Source: a virus
DNA: 58,196 bases
Strand: one strand, 5' to 3'
Virus record (IMG/VR): IMGVR_UViG_3300035698_024774
Coordinates: 1 to 58,196 of that record
The position numbers and the translations under genes are program-made. A model generated the notes under the pieces. It saw nothing but the letters and a program-made list of their open reading frames with translations, did not search any database and was not told the origin of the DNA. Of this stretch, positions 9,352 through 18,561 are shown piece by piece; within the stretch, counting starts at the first letter, position 1; every line of letters starts with the position of its first letter.

Positions 9352-10065
9352 TTACTTCATCTCCCTCATGAATCTTAAATATTCTTCTTCTGTAAAATTA
9401 CTACCAAAAACATCGATTAAACTTGAAATAATGTGTTTCTTTTGATTGGCTAACACTAACCCTTTTGCATCATCAGCAGGATGCTCAACACAACCTGCAC
9501 CACCAAATAAAAGACCCCTTAAAATTCTACTACCCTCAGCACCACTTCTAAAACGATTTGATAAATGAGAACAATAGTCTCGGTCGCTTTCGAATTTTTT
9601 TCCACATACAGAGCACTCAGCTTTATCGAAGTATGTCTCCATAGAAAAGAAAAGATCACGCTTCTGATGTCGTGCTTGAATCTCTTTTGCTCTTTGAGGT
9701 AACTTATATTTATAAATAACACCCTCACAAACAATCTTATCAGTTTCTGTATCGACAGATGATGCATCAGCTCCGTCTTCTTTAAAAGGAATATATTCGC
9801 TATTATATATGTGGCCTATGATTTCGCTTGGCCTGTGTTCCCAATTGATAGGCTTATCAACAATTGTATCAACGGCAGCCATTAATTCTTCCGTTTGAAA
9901 ATTATCCTTATTCCTATTTATGTTAGCGTGTAATAGCTCAAATTTAATATACATTAAATCCTTAGTAATCTTTTTTGCAATAGCCTGAGATGCTTCATCC
10001 ATAGGTTCTTCAAATACTGAAACAGCACCCGAAGTTATAAAACTTATATTATTAATATCAAACAT
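9352..10065 (-). CDS. Putative prohead (capsid maturation) protease with a zinc-finger insertion
   Basis: The 237-residue product has features seen in prohead proteases: LLHANINRNKDNF, then DKPINWEHRPSEIIGHI with a conserved His, a Ser in LFFSMETYF, and a late LRGLLFGGAGCVEHPAD segment. Between the last two lies CSVCGKKFESDRDYCSHL, a C-x2-C/C-x-H zinc-finger-like insertion. The gene is first in the head-gene transcript, directly upstream of the scaffold region, as expected. Assignment of the catalytic Ser/His is inference from layout. Confidence 0.6.
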   Translation of the reverse strand: MFDINNISFITSGAVSVFEEPMDEASQAIAKKITKDLMYIKFELLHANINRNKDNFQTEELMAAVDTIVDKPINWEHRPSEIIGHIYNSEYIPFKEDGADASSVDTETDKIVCEGVIYKYKLPQRAKEIQARHQKRDLFFSMETYFDKAECSVCGKKFESDRDYCSHLSNRFRSGAEGSRILRGLLFGGAGCVEHPADDAKGLVLANQKKHIISSLIDVFGSNFTEEEYLRFMREMK

Positions 10066-10090
10066 TATTTAACCACCATAATCCTTTGCT

Positions 10091-10107
10091 TCTATTATAC
10101 ATACAGC
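10091..10107 (-). promoter_or_regulatory. Promoter-like motif upstream of the head/tail genes
   Basis: On the minus strand the sequence reads GCTGTATGTATAATAGA, containing a perfect TATAAT, preceded by A/T tracts (TTTTTTAAAAAAA). Nearly the same motif occurs at 15051, 37130, 37667, 40443, 40518 and 44922. It is about 25 bp ahead of the protease ATG in the longest local gap. Confidence 0.6.
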
Positions 10108-10220
10108 ATTTTTTTAAAAAACATAACATTTTTTTCACAAAAAACTTTTTTATCACCAATTTTTCTTTACTAAACAATTGCCGTTAATTTATTACATACC
10201 AATAGAATAATATCCATTTT

Positions 10221-10667
10221 TCATCCACCAATAGATTTTAAAATATATGGAATAATTAAATTAATAATGATAGATAAAGTAAAAGCCCCAATTAAAGCAT
10301 AGATAGCAACCTTTGTTTTTATCTCCCTGAAATCGCCCTTAATATCTGATATATTGGAAAGTGTTTTATCAACTTTTATATGTAAAAGTTTAGCTCTATC
10401 ACTAGATTTTACGTTAACATCTTCGCATCCAGTTATTATTCTATCCTTAACATCATTAATTCTATTTTCATTAGTATCACATGCACGTTGTAATTCTTTT
10501 TGTAATTTTATAATATCCCTATCTACATCCTCTAATGTATGGACAACAATACCCTTAAACTCCAATAAACTACTAGGATTAATCATACTCAACTGAAGCG
10601 TCATAGAATCACACATACTTTTAATTTTTATAACATTTTGCTCAAGTTGCTCTATTGTCATTTCCAC
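10221..10667 (-). CDS. Coiled-coil protein with C-terminal membrane anchor
   Basis: The 148-residue product is helical and charged over about 115 residues and ends in a single hydrophobic segment (about 122-143, IYALIGAFTLSIIINLIIPYI). Such tail-anchored coiled coils occur among phage lysis accessory and membrane proteins. It is the last gene of the terminase-portal transcript and its start overlaps the upstream cupin gene by 26 bp. Its function is unknown. Confidence 0.65.
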   Translation of the reverse strand: MEMTIEQLEQNVIKIKSMCDSMTLQLSMINPSSLLEFKGIVVHTLEDVDRDIIKLQKELQRACDTNENRINDVKDRIITGCEDVNVKSSDRAKLLHIKVDKTLSNISDIKGDFREIKTKVAIYALIGAFTLSIIINLIIPYILKSIGG

Positions 10668-11031
10668 CCTCCGTTGTATATAATACTTCGGGTGGGTGAA
10701 TAATTAATATTACCTTTCCACCTTTTGATATTTTCACAGAATGCAATTGATTAGGTAGAATAATTTTAGAATCACCAGAGCTTAAAACTGTACCATCATC
10801 AAAAGTAGAGTGTCCTACTAATTGATAAAAAATTTCCTTGCTATTTACGTGCATGTGCCCTTCCATTGGTGTCTCTTTACCATCATTATCAACACACTCG
10901 AAAACTTGACACAACCCTATTGTATCAATAAGATTTAATGGCCTAACTTTCCAGCTACCAGCAAGTATATAATCACTATCTCTTTCAAGTATAGTTTTTA
11001 ATTTATTTATATTGCTCTGCCTTTGTTCCAC
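10642..11031 (-). CDS. Cupin-fold protein
   Basis: The 129-residue product has a cupin core: GHMHVNSKEIFYQLVG (H-x-H with a following Glu) and LPNQLHSVKISKG with the second-motif His. These residues would bind a metal in a small beta-barrel. It lies between the portal gene and a membrane-anchored coiled-coil gene. Many cupins bind or isomerise sugars, and this phage has a large sugar cassette, but no link is shown. Substrate unknown. Confidence 0.65.
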   Translation of the reverse strand: MEQRQSNINKLKTILERDSDYILAGSWKVRPLNLIDTIGLCQVFECVDNDGKETPMEGHMHVNSKEIFYQLVGHSTFDDGTVLSSGDSKIILPNQLHSVKISKGGKVILIIHPPEVLYTTEGGNDNRAT

Positions 11032-11039
11032 TGTACCTC

Positions 11040-12536
11040 CTATTTCTTTTTATTGGTTTTATTTTTTAAATTTACATCTTGTTCAATTTTTGGTTTACCC
11101 GGATTCTTTTTATCAGGATCAGGTTTATCACCAGTTCTTGAATCGTCCTGAGAGCTAAAGGGTAAGGCAGGGGGAGCAAAGTCACCTCTTTCAACAAGAT
11201 GCTTAACTTCTTTTTTGGAGGCTAAAATAGCATCAAAATTATACCCAGCTTCAGTAAGTGCAGTCTTAGGATCGATTAATCCTCTGTCATAGAAATTAAC
11301 AACATGGTTTTTAATACTATCTGCATCATACAAGTTCATTCTAGCCATTTTAGATTTAGGATATTTATTTACAGAATTCTCAAGCGCAATTTGTCGATAA
11401 ATATCATTCAACCATTTCTTACCAACAGTCCTCATTGTTTCTAAACGCTCAATCATAGCTAAAAGATCCTCATAATCTACCTTAGCATCTTCACCAAGTA
11501 ATCCGGGAACAACACCAAGTGCCCTTTTTAATTCCTTATAAGCTTCAACATATTTATCCTTAAATGCTAATACTTTACCATCAGGGCCAGTTTGCAGCAC
11601 ATCAACATCATGAGGCCATACTAACATAGTGGACGCTTTAGCGTCAGCTAACACTCCCCTGAGCTCAGATAAACGAGCGGGGCCAGCTGGGAACTCATCT
11701 GTACCTAATTTAAAAATAGTAAGTAAGTTAACCAACCCCTCAATAGTTGCCTCATCTAACCTTCTTAACTTTTTAATAATAGCTATAGCAGAGAATGTTC
11801 TTGTTAATAGTGGGATACCCCATGCTTTATAATCTTTTGCTTTTCTTTTTATGTGTCGTATATATCTTGAATCTAATGGTATATCAGCGCAGCCCATCCT
11901 ACCATTCTTAATTTTTCTAACGATAGATGGTGGTAACGCTTTTTTAATATGCATTGACTCTGGATTACTTCTACCATCAGATCTAATGGCACTTACTATA
12001 CTTATGTCTGGTTGGAAATAAATAATCTCTTGACCAAATGCAACAGATTCTTCTGGAATACGAATATACTGTGGGTTCAACATAGTTATTGAACGAGGTA
12101 ATGCAACATCACCAACATCTGGAACTTTTACATTTTCCCAATAGTTATATGGGAAAACATTACCATTGATAATATATTCTAAATAAAATTTTTCTAATAA
12201 ATGATAAACACCACTCATGGTAGAGTTTGAATTATCATTTATGTTTTCATTAAAATGTTTTAAAATCTTATCTAACCTTTTATCACCAGTTGGCTCTGCC
12301 CAAGTATCAGTAACAGCAAACTCAGCTAAAACATCGACAGCATTACCTATAATACCTTCATACCTATATAGTAAATTGCATAGCTCCATTTGCTTTTTGA
12401 TATTACCATCTGTTTTATCATATTCCTTTGCATCACGCAAATAATTTAAAGGATCTTTAACGGTATTGGGAACCCTCATCCCTACCGCCAATTCCTGTTT
12501 ACTTGTATTTTGCACTTCTTGTGTAGATACAATCAT
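11040..12536 (-). CDS. Portal protein
   Basis: The 498-residue product follows the large terminase and matches the portal layout: N-terminal DPLNYLRDAKEYDKTDGNI, YRYEGIIGNAVDVLAEFAV, then stem and crown segments including IRHIKRKAKDYKAWGIPLLTR and GPDGKVLAFKD. The C-terminus is disordered and rich in Lys, Pro and Asp. It would form the dodecameric ring at the capsid vertex through which DNA is packaged. The gene order terS-terL-portal supports this strongly. Confidence 0.85.
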   Translation of the reverse strand: MIVSTQEVQNTSKQELAVGMRVPNTVKDPLNYLRDAKEYDKTDGNIKKQMELCNLLYRYEGIIGNAVDVLAEFAVTDTWAEPTGDKRLDKILKHFNENINDNSNSTMSGVYHLLEKFYLEYIINGNVFPYNYWENVKVPDVGDVALPRSITMLNPQYIRIPEESVAFGQEIIYFQPDISIVSAIRSDGRSNPESMHIKKALPPSIVRKIKNGRMGCADIPLDSRYIRHIKRKAKDYKAWGIPLLTRTFSAIAIIKKLRRLDEATIEGLVNLLTIFKLGTDEFPAGPARLSELRGVLADAKASTMLVWPHDVDVLQTGPDGKVLAFKDKYVEAYKELKRALGVVPGLLGEDAKVDYEDLLAMIERLETMRTVGKKWLNDIYRQIALENSVNKYPKSKMARMNLYDADSIKNHVVNFYDRGLIDPKTALTEAGYNFDAILASKKEVKHLVERGDFAPPALPFSSQDDSRTGDKPDPDKKNPGKPKIEQDVNLKNKTNKKK

Positions 12537-12548
12537 TTTACCTCCTTA

Positions 12549-14114
12549 TTAAGCCCAACCGCCAACGGCAAGTTGTCGAGTAGTCACCTCTGGAATACTC
12601 AAATAATCTTTCGCAGCATTATTAGCTAAAGCTAAGGCAACTGCTCTATCTTTTTTGCGTCCAGCAGGAGCATCAAATGTAAAATACATTCCCTTACCCT
12701 CTGCTACCAGCATTAATAATTCTTGTTTAGTTTGGTTTAAATCGTTTAAAGCTTTTTCAACTACTCTATCTGCATCTCTTCTTCTTGTAATCGGGAATAA
12801 CAATCTTTCGTGTTCCATCTCAGCCTTTAGTCCATGAAACAAGTCATTGTTAATAGGTCTTGTAGGGCTAATTAATCTTAGATAGTGTAATCCTTCAGCA
12901 TCTATATATTTTTTATCGTCCATATCAAAAATAGGTAACATTGTTTTACCATCAATAGGGTGAGTCCAAGGAAGTACAAGTAAATCATATATAGCCATAC
13001 CGCCACCCTGAGAATCCATATGTATCCTAACAACATTATAATTTAAACAAACATTCCTGATTGTCTCAACCATATCTGGATAAGCTACACCATTTAAAGT
13101 AATAGTTCTCACTAATCTTTTTTGTCTACCCTTTAGTCTGAGTATCTGAATAACAAAATTATCTCCACCCTCAACACGAGCAGCGTCAATACCTAATACA
13201 TATTTAAAAATACTATTACCAATTAACTCAACTGGAGACCCCTCATTACTAGTGGGAGTACAACCATCAATGAGCTTTGCGGAAAAGAAACCAGAACTTT
13301 CAATCGGGAATAAACATTTATTTTCCATTAAGAACTCATCAACTGTTGAGTTCGCCTTTAACATCTCTAGGTTTTTTTCATCTATCTGATATGGTGGATC
13401 TTTTACAATCATTAGGTCTTCATAGTCAAACTCAACAAAACCATATAAGTCTGGCCTTAGCTCAGACATTACATTGAATAATAAATATTGTTTATAATAA
13501 TGGTTCCAAGGATAGTATGCAGTGCCACCTATAACAAGCTTATTCTCAATACCCCTACGTTTAATGTTCATCATAGGGTTAACAACTAATTTTAATATTT
13601 CCTCTGGAACTTGAGCATACTCATCAACAACAATAAAATTATAACGCCTACCCCTAACCTTACTACCATCACCAAGAGGAAGACCCTCAATAAATGAACC
13701 ATTTTTAAACTCAATATACTCTCTATTCATACTACGACTAAGTTTTCTAACAGATGTCCTAAACATAGGGCAATCATGATAGAAATCAGCTATATAATCA
13801 AATAGAAAGCTTGCTTGCCTCAAAACTGGAGCAATAATACCAATTTTAGTTTTTGGATATAGCATTGCGTATAATGATACCACAAGTGCACTCAACCAAG
13901 TTTTACCAATCCCTCTACCCATTAACAATAAAAAGAATCTTAATCGCCACATCATTAGTATACATATTCTTTGATACCAAACTAATTCAACATTAAAAAT
14001 ATCCTTAGCTGCTTGGACGGGGTGAGCTCTCCAGAATAAAACGAGCTTCTCATTATCTGTATAGCCCTGTTTTTCTTTTTTTGTTAATCTTGCCTTTGTT
14101 TTTATTTTCGCCAT
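12549..14114 (-). CDS. terL: Terminase large subunit
   Basis: The 521-residue product has an ATPase domain with Walker A MGRGIGKT (residues 65-72) and Walker B FIVVDEYAQ (Asp164-Glu165), then a nuclease domain with VLGIDAARVEGGDN and a second acidic motif at MDSQGGG. The size and order are standard for packaging motor terminases. It starts at the stop codon of the small subunit gene and ends 12 bp before the portal gene. Confidence 0.93.
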   Translation of the reverse strand: MAKIKTKARLTKKEKQGYTDNEKLVLFWRAHPVQAAKDIFNVELVWYQRICILMMWRLRFFLLLMGRGIGKTWLSALVVSLYAMLYPKTKIGIIAPVLRQASFLFDYIADFYHDCPMFRTSVRKLSRSMNREYIEFKNGSFIEGLPLGDGSKVRGRRYNFIVVDEYAQVPEEILKLVVNPMMNIKRRGIENKLVIGGTAYYPWNHYYKQYLLFNVMSELRPDLYGFVEFDYEDLMIVKDPPYQIDEKNLEMLKANSTVDEFLMENKCLFPIESSGFFSAKLIDGCTPTSNEGSPVELIGNSIFKYVLGIDAARVEGGDNFVIQILRLKGRQKRLVRTITLNGVAYPDMVETIRNVCLNYNVVRIHMDSQGGGMAIYDLLVLPWTHPIDGKTMLPIFDMDDKKYIDAEGLHYLRLISPTRPINNDLFHGLKAEMEHERLLFPITRRRDADRVVEKALNDLNQTKQELLMLVAEGKGMYFTFDAPAGRKKDRAVALALANNAAKDYLSIPEVTTRQLAVGGWA

Positions 14115-15019
14115 TATCCTACACTCGGTTGTTTTTCTCTGTCCTTAATTTGCTCATAGTGCATTTTTTCCATCTCTTGACTAATATCAAGATCCTTATT
14201 CTCAACAGCATCAATACTAGATCCATCCTCACTAATTCCCAATAGAGCCACAACTTTTTCACGAGGGGGAAGTTGATTAACAGGGGGGCGCATATTCTTT
14301 TCCTTCATCATCTCTTCTTCTTCTTTACGCTCTTCAAGTTCAATCTTATCAATTCCTTTTGTTTTTGCGTCTAACTCTACTGATATTTTTGCTATATTTC
14401 CGTCCGTATCCTCAATCTCATCTGCTCTCTGCTGCCGAGTGATACCTAACTTCACCTGTAGATCATTTAGACGCTTGAGGTTCTCAGTAGACACCTTGCT
14501 ATAGTCTAAATTAAGTGGTGATGCTAATTGCCTTATAGCTATTTTTTGTTGTGTTAATTCTTCAACAAGAAGCTGTTGTAATAAACCATAGTCAGAGCTA
14601 TCATTAAATTCAAACTCGTCCGTATAAATCTTCTTACGCTTTGCCCACCATAATTTTTCTTCCTTACTTAAGGTAGATGGGATATCAAAACCGCATTCAT
14701 CAACGATATCATTATCGGTTTCCATTTTTTCAATTTTTTTCTGTAACTTCTGATCCCAACCTTTTTTCTTACCGAATCCTTTTTCGTTGTATCCAGTTTT
14801 TCTCGATACTCTTTTACTAAATTCTCTGGGAGCCCTTTGCCAACCTTTTAGGCATTCATCTAATCTTTTTCGAATAATAGCGTTGATCTCCCTTTTCCCA
14901 CCAATCTCCCCGGCTTCTTTATAGTAATCAAAAAGAACCGCTTCCCAACGCTTTCTTTCTTCTTCTGATATTTCAATAGCAATTATTTTTGCCGAACCTC
15001 TAAGTGAACCACCCTTCAT
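14114..15019 (-). CDS. terS: Putative terminase small subunit
   Basis: The 301-residue product lies directly upstream of terL and overlaps it by 1 bp. It is mostly helical and charged, with a basic central stretch (KRVSRKTGYNEKGFGKKKG) and coiled-coil character around residues 130-240. Small terminases are poorly conserved; the assignment rests on position and composition rather than a recognised DNA-binding motif. It is larger than most small subunits. Confidence 0.6.
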   Translation of the reverse strand: MKGGSLRGSAKIIAIEISEEERKRWEAVLFDYYKEAGEIGGKREINAIIRKRLDECLKGWQRAPREFSKRVSRKTGYNEKGFGKKKGWDQKLQKKIEKMETDNDIVDECGFDIPSTLSKEEKLWWAKRKKIYTDEFEFNDSSDYGLLQQLLVEELTQQKIAIRQLASPLNLDYSKVSTENLKRLNDLQVKLGITRQQRADEIEDTDGNIAKISVELDAKTKGIDKIELEERKEEEEMMKEKNMRPPVNQLPPREKVVALLGISEDGSSIDAVENKDLDISQEMEKMHYEQIKDREKQPSVG

Positions 15020-15050
15020 AAATCCTCCAATAAAAAAAAGACCATATGTA

Positions 15051-15068
15051 TCTAATATACATACAGCC
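15051..15068 (-). promoter_or_regulatory. Promoter-like motif upstream of the packaging genes
   Basis: The minus strand reads GGCTGTATGTATATTAGA, 14 of 17 positions shared with the motif at 10091. It lies about 35 bp upstream of the small-terminase ATG, in the 77-bp gap that separates the packaging genes from the sigma-like gene. Confidence 0.55.
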
Positions 15069-15096
15069 TTTTTAACGAAAAACTACAAAAAATAGC

Positions 15097-15600
15097 TTAC
15101 TTTGGTTTATATTTTAACTTTTCAGCCAATACTCTCCTTATTTTACCAATATAATAATAAAACATGCGCTCACTCATCCCAAGTCTTTTTGCGATTTTCT
15201 TGTATACAATTTTATCACCAACTGAATACAGGTCAAGAGAATAGACTATCTTTTTTTCTTTATCACTAAGGCTTCCTTCTATAATTTCGAAAATTTTACT
15301 ATTCTCTGGATTTATTAACTTATTAGCATCGCAATCGTCTAAATAACAAAATGATTCCTCAAAATTATTCTGCCTATTACGCTCATAGGCAACCCTAATA
15401 GCTAAATATTTAATACTAGAACAAAAGAATGTATCTAGATCATAATTACTATCATAATTATCTCTAATATACGTCCACAATAAGACCATAAGCTTTTGCT
15501 TATAATCATCATACCCCTGTCTTGCTCCGTATTTTCTCTTATAATTATCTATTAAAGCATTGTGCTTTTTGAACAATTTATCAAAATCAATATTTTCCAT
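15097..15600 (-). CDS. Phage sigma-70-like factor (first of two)
   Basis: The 167-residue product resembles minimal sigma factors: an N-terminal helical region with FFCSSIKYLAIRVAYERNR (like region 2) and a C-terminal helix-turn-helix, YKKIAKRLGMSERMFYYYIGKIRRVL (like region 4). Such proteins redirect host RNA polymerase to phage promoters. It lies just upstream of the promoter-like motif for the packaging genes, and overlaps the clamp gene stop by 1 bp. A second sigma-like gene is at 43863. The match is by pattern only. Confidence 0.6.
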   Translation of the reverse strand: MENIDFDKLFKKHNALIDNYKRKYGARQGYDDYKQKLMVLLWTYIRDNYDSNYDLDTFFCSSIKYLAIRVAYERNRQNNFEESFCYLDDCDANKLINPENSKIFEIIEGSLSDKEKKIVYSLDLYSVGDKIVYKKIAKRLGMSERMFYYYIGKIRRVLAEKLKYKPK

Positions 15601-16694
15601 TATAATAAAGGCTTAAAAAATTGTAATGTTTCTTCATCTGAAAGATATTGGATTCCCTGATCATCTTCATTATCCCAATTTATCTTTTCATTAAAAACAC
15701 TAATCATTCTTAATAGCATCCTTCCTTCTGTTGTTATCTCCATAGGTTCCATAGGCTTTCCATTAAGAAAAACTGTTTCTGATCCATTTGTTTGATTACC
15801 ATAATAAGCTTCATTTTTTATTTTTAAAAATTTCTTTAAAAAACTAATCTTAATACCTGTATACTGCTTATCACTTATACTTACCAAACGACATAAAGCT
15901 TCAGTTATTTTTTCTACACTGAAGTTTACATGAGAACCTTTTTTATTTGCCTTAACTTTTTTCAACCCGTTAACTATTTTTAATATATTATCTATAGGAT
16001 ATTCATCGTCACTCATAAAGCAGATGAATTCCATCGACTCACTCTTACCATGAAACTTACTATCACTAATGAATAACGTTATCTCATCATCAATAACATT
16101 ATTAATACAAGATAAGACGTTCTTATTTAGCATCGCACCATTCAAAACATTAAAGTTTAATTTTGTAAATGCACCATAACTACCATTGCACCCTATCATA
16201 TATTGTTTATGGATAAATATATTCTGCAAAGCAGGGATAGAAAAATCATTAGACAAACAATGAGAAACTGCACCTATTTTATATTTTAAATAATCAGTAT
16301 CTACTGTCTCTCTTTTAGAAACATTAGCTTCAAAAGAAATGTCACCGACATTTTTCATAAAAGAATTTATGCCTATCGATGTTAACTCGTATTTACCACC
16401 AGATAATTTCATTGATACATTTTCTTTATTTTCTTTTATATTACACTCACCAGATGATGTCCTAATGATATTCATAAATGATTCAGCATCAATACACACT
16501 CTTCCTTCTTTTTTAACATAAGCGCTAACAATTAATTTAACTGCAAAGAAATCATTGCAGATAACAATAGTTACAAAATCCTTACCCGTAGTTAATAGAG
16601 CAAATTTATGATGATCTCTACTACCCTTACTGAGAGCAGATCCAAGAAATTTAGATCCCCTATTAACGTCTTTTGTATTAAACACCGCTTCCAT
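15600..16694 (-). CDS. dnaN: Sliding clamp (DNA polymerase III beta-like)
   Basis: The 364-residue product has the length and three-domain layout of bacterial beta clamps. The segment FSIPALQNIFIHKQYMIGCNGSYGAFT corresponds to the second-domain start, where bacterial clamps have a similar PALQG and DG-R segment. It would encircle DNA and tether a polymerase. Identity to bacterial clamps is low by eye, and the usual domain boundary motifs are worn, so this is a diverged phage clamp. It overlaps the HNH gene by 17 bp. Confidence 0.6.
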   Translation of the reverse strand: MEAVFNTKDVNRGSKFLGSALSKGSRDHHKFALLTTGKDFVTIVICNDFFAVKLIVSAYVKKEGRVCIDAESFMNIIRTSSGECNIKENKENVSMKLSGGKYELTSIGINSFMKNVGDISFEANVSKRETVDTDYLKYKIGAVSHCLSNDFSIPALQNIFIHKQYMIGCNGSYGAFTKLNFNVLNGAMLNKNVLSCINNVIDDEITLFISDSKFHGKSESMEFICFMSDDEYPIDNILKIVNGLKKVKANKKGSHVNFSVEKITEALCRLVSISDKQYTGIKISFLKKFLKIKNEAYYGNQTNGSETVFLNGKPMEPMEITTEGRMLLRMISVFNEKINWDNEDDQGIQYLSDEETLQFFKPLL

Positions 16695-16983
16695 ATTTCA
16701 TCTCCAAAATATTGTAAACTTCTCCCCATCTAAAATACTCTTTGTCTTTTAGACCCCTGAGTATATCTAATACAATAGTATACTCACCATGAAACTTTCC
16801 ATCGTCTGTCTTGTATCCATTATGTATTATCATATGGCACGTAAAGCAAAGGGTTAAAATATTACCAATATCATCACTACGAGTTATAATGTGATGTGGT
16901 GTGAGATTAACTAGCTCTCCACAATACATACACCTACCGTCTAAAGCTATTGCTCTCTTTCGGTTAGCAACACACTTGATCAT
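16678..16983 (-). CDS. HNH endonuclease, small
   Basis: The 101-residue product has two zinc-binding knuckles and an HNH core: CMYCGELVNLTPHHIITRSDDIGNILTLCFTCHMIIH. The pattern CxxC-HH-N-CxxCH is complete. It is free-standing and lies within replication genes. It could be a homing endonuclease or, as with small HNH proteins beside terminases in other phages, an accessory packaging nuclease; the location beside the clamp favours the former. Confidence 0.8.
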   Translation of the reverse strand: MIKCVANRKRAIALDGRCMYCGELVNLTPHHIITRSDDIGNILTLCFTCHMIIHNGYKTDDGKFHGEYTIVLDILRGLKDKEYFRWGEVYNILEMKYGSGV

Positions 16984-17000
16984 TTTTGGTCTTAGTAAAA

Positions 17001-17600
17001 TTATTTACCCCATTTGCCCTCTTGGACTAACATACCTATTATTGCATATACTGCCATGTCTTCGAATGCATCAATGAATGGCTCATTTTCTGGATCAGGA
17101 GTTTTAATCTTAGAGAAGTCCATTGATATTTTAGTTTCCAATTTATCAAAAACCTTATTGACCATTTCTCTAGCAGCATCTATTGAACACCCAACGTGCG
17201 TTTCTGAGTTAATATCATCGAAAGCAGCCATTGCTTCCTCTCTGGCTATTTGCACTTCTTTAGCCATCGATGGAAATGATACACCCATTAGATTAAACAT
17301 TCTCGCCATCTTATCCCACATGCGCACCATTACTCCGGGAAGACCAGTGACAATAATATTAGCGGGTGAATAGTCTTTGTTTTTCTTTAGGTGCACTTGA
17401 TACATTCTCTCTGTAATATCCCTAAATCCCCTAGTTTGTATTGGAAGTTTAATTTCTGTTTGGTGTAATGATTTTGGTTTTGTTGTCTTAGCGCTATTAT
17501 CTTCCATACTAACTTCAAATTTAGCACCAAATGTTTTATTTATTATATCTTTTTTTGGTTCATAAGATGTCTTCTCTAATGTTTTTCCTTGTGCTAACAT
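17001..17600 (-). CDS. DUF1599 (nucleotide-modification-associated) protein
   Basis: The 199-residue product contains KNKDYSPANIIVTGLPGVMVRMWDKMARMFNLM followed by a C-terminal FEDMAVYAIIGMLV. This matches the DUF1599/Nmad1 pattern (K-x-xDYG, GxxVRMxDKxxR, DxxxYAI), a family linked with phage nucleotide metabolism or DNA base modification. The first 60 residues are a polar extension. It sits with HD and RNR genes, consistent with nucleotide work. Confidence 0.65.
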   Translation of the reverse strand: MLAQGKTLEKTSYEPKKDIINKTFGAKFEVSMEDNSAKTTKPKSLHQTEIKLPIQTRGFRDITERMYQVHLKKNKDYSPANIIVTGLPGVMVRMWDKMARMFNLMGVSFPSMAKEVQIAREEAMAAFDDINSETHVGCSIDAAREMVNKVFDKLETKISMDFSKIKTPDPENEPFIDAFEDMAVYAIIGMLVQEGKWGK

Positions 17601-17839
17601 TATTCTTCCCTTCCTTCTGATATTGCTTTTTGTTCCTGTTTATGTTTTGAACCTTCGAAATACCAATCATTAAAAACACCACAAAAATTAGATGAACAAT
17701 TACGACACATAATATTTGTAATTTTTATTTTCTTTGTTTTTAATTCTTCCTTTTCGAAAAAGAATCTTGACTGCTCCATAATAATTGTACTATACTCTTC
17801 TTTTTCCCTAAGTTCATCATTACAATAATCACACTTCAT
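17600..17839 (-). CDS. Small zinc-ribbon protein
   Basis: The 79-residue product starts MKCDYCNDEL and has a second knuckle IMCRNCSSNFC, making a treble-clef or zinc-ribbon-like C-x2-C ... C-x2-C site. It has overlapping ends with both neighbours (1 bp and 11 bp). Function unknown. Confidence 0.65.
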   Translation of the reverse strand: MKCDYCNDELREKEEYSTIIMEQSRFFFEKEELKTKKIKITNIMCRNCSSNFCGVFNDWYFEGSKHKQEQKAISEGREE

Positions 17840-18560
17840 CTTCTCTCCTTAATTTTAAAACCCTGTCCATTAACTCATGTAGCTCATCTATATAACAATT
17901 ATGATGAGCCAACTTATCACATATAGCAAAATTAATAACGTCTTCCGTAAAACCATTACAACGCTCATCAAATCTTCTTACTGCACTATCAGTCCAGTTT
18001 GGATTCCTTTGATATTGCAATGGGTGCATATGATTCATTATAACGTTCCTAACCCTATCAGCATTATCTACAATATGTATATGATAATTTGGTTCTAGTT
18101 GTAGTTTTTTATACATAACATTAAAACACTCTACACTTTCAATCTCATGTTTATGAAATGTTTTATTAATAATCCATGTCTGGTATTTACCAGTGTCATG
18201 ATATAGGGCAGCTATTTTCATATCCCTATCTTTTGGAAACAATTTATCAACCTCATTTAACACCTTGAGTGTATGATCAAACGCATCAAATACATCCCTC
18301 TTATTTTGAGGAACACTTTTTAAATAATACACATGTGGGAAAAATATTTCAATAATACCAAGTCTATCAAAATATTTTATCACATGGGCAGACCACTCAT
18401 ATAAAAATACCATTTGCCAAACGCAATTAAATATCCACAATGGAACGCTATGTAAATATCCCTTAAGCTCTTTTGCTTTTTTTATATCAACAAAATCATT
18501 CTTAATATTCTTCTTCGCTGATTGATATAAATCAGTCAATAAAATTAACGCCTCATACAT
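17829..18560 (-). CDS. HD-domain protein related to the C-terminal part of tRNA nucleotidyltransferases
   Basis: The 243-residue product has a helical N-terminal part (GIIEIFFPHVYYLKSVPQ), then DAFDHTLKVLNEVDKLF, IAALYHDTGKYQTW and a later NHMHPLQYQ and CDKLAHHN. The order H...HD...H...D, together with the preceding GI-x-FP segment, is that of the tail of CCA-adding enzymes and poly(A) polymerases, but the nucleotidyltransferase head is absent. It could act on 2',3'-cyclic phosphates or other nucleotides. The context is RNA/nucleotide metabolism. Confidence 0.65.
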   Translation of the reverse strand: MYEALILLTDLYQSAKKNIKNDFVDIKKAKELKGYLHSVPLWIFNCVWQMVFLYEWSAHVIKYFDRLGIIEIFFPHVYYLKSVPQNKRDVFDAFDHTLKVLNEVDKLFPKDRDMKIAALYHDTGKYQTWIINKTFHKHEIESVECFNVMYKKLQLEPNYHIHIVDNADRVRNVIMNHMHPLQYQRNPNWTDSAVRRFDERCNGFTEDVINFAICDKLAHHNCYIDELHELMDRVLKLRREDEV

Positions 18561-18561
18561 A

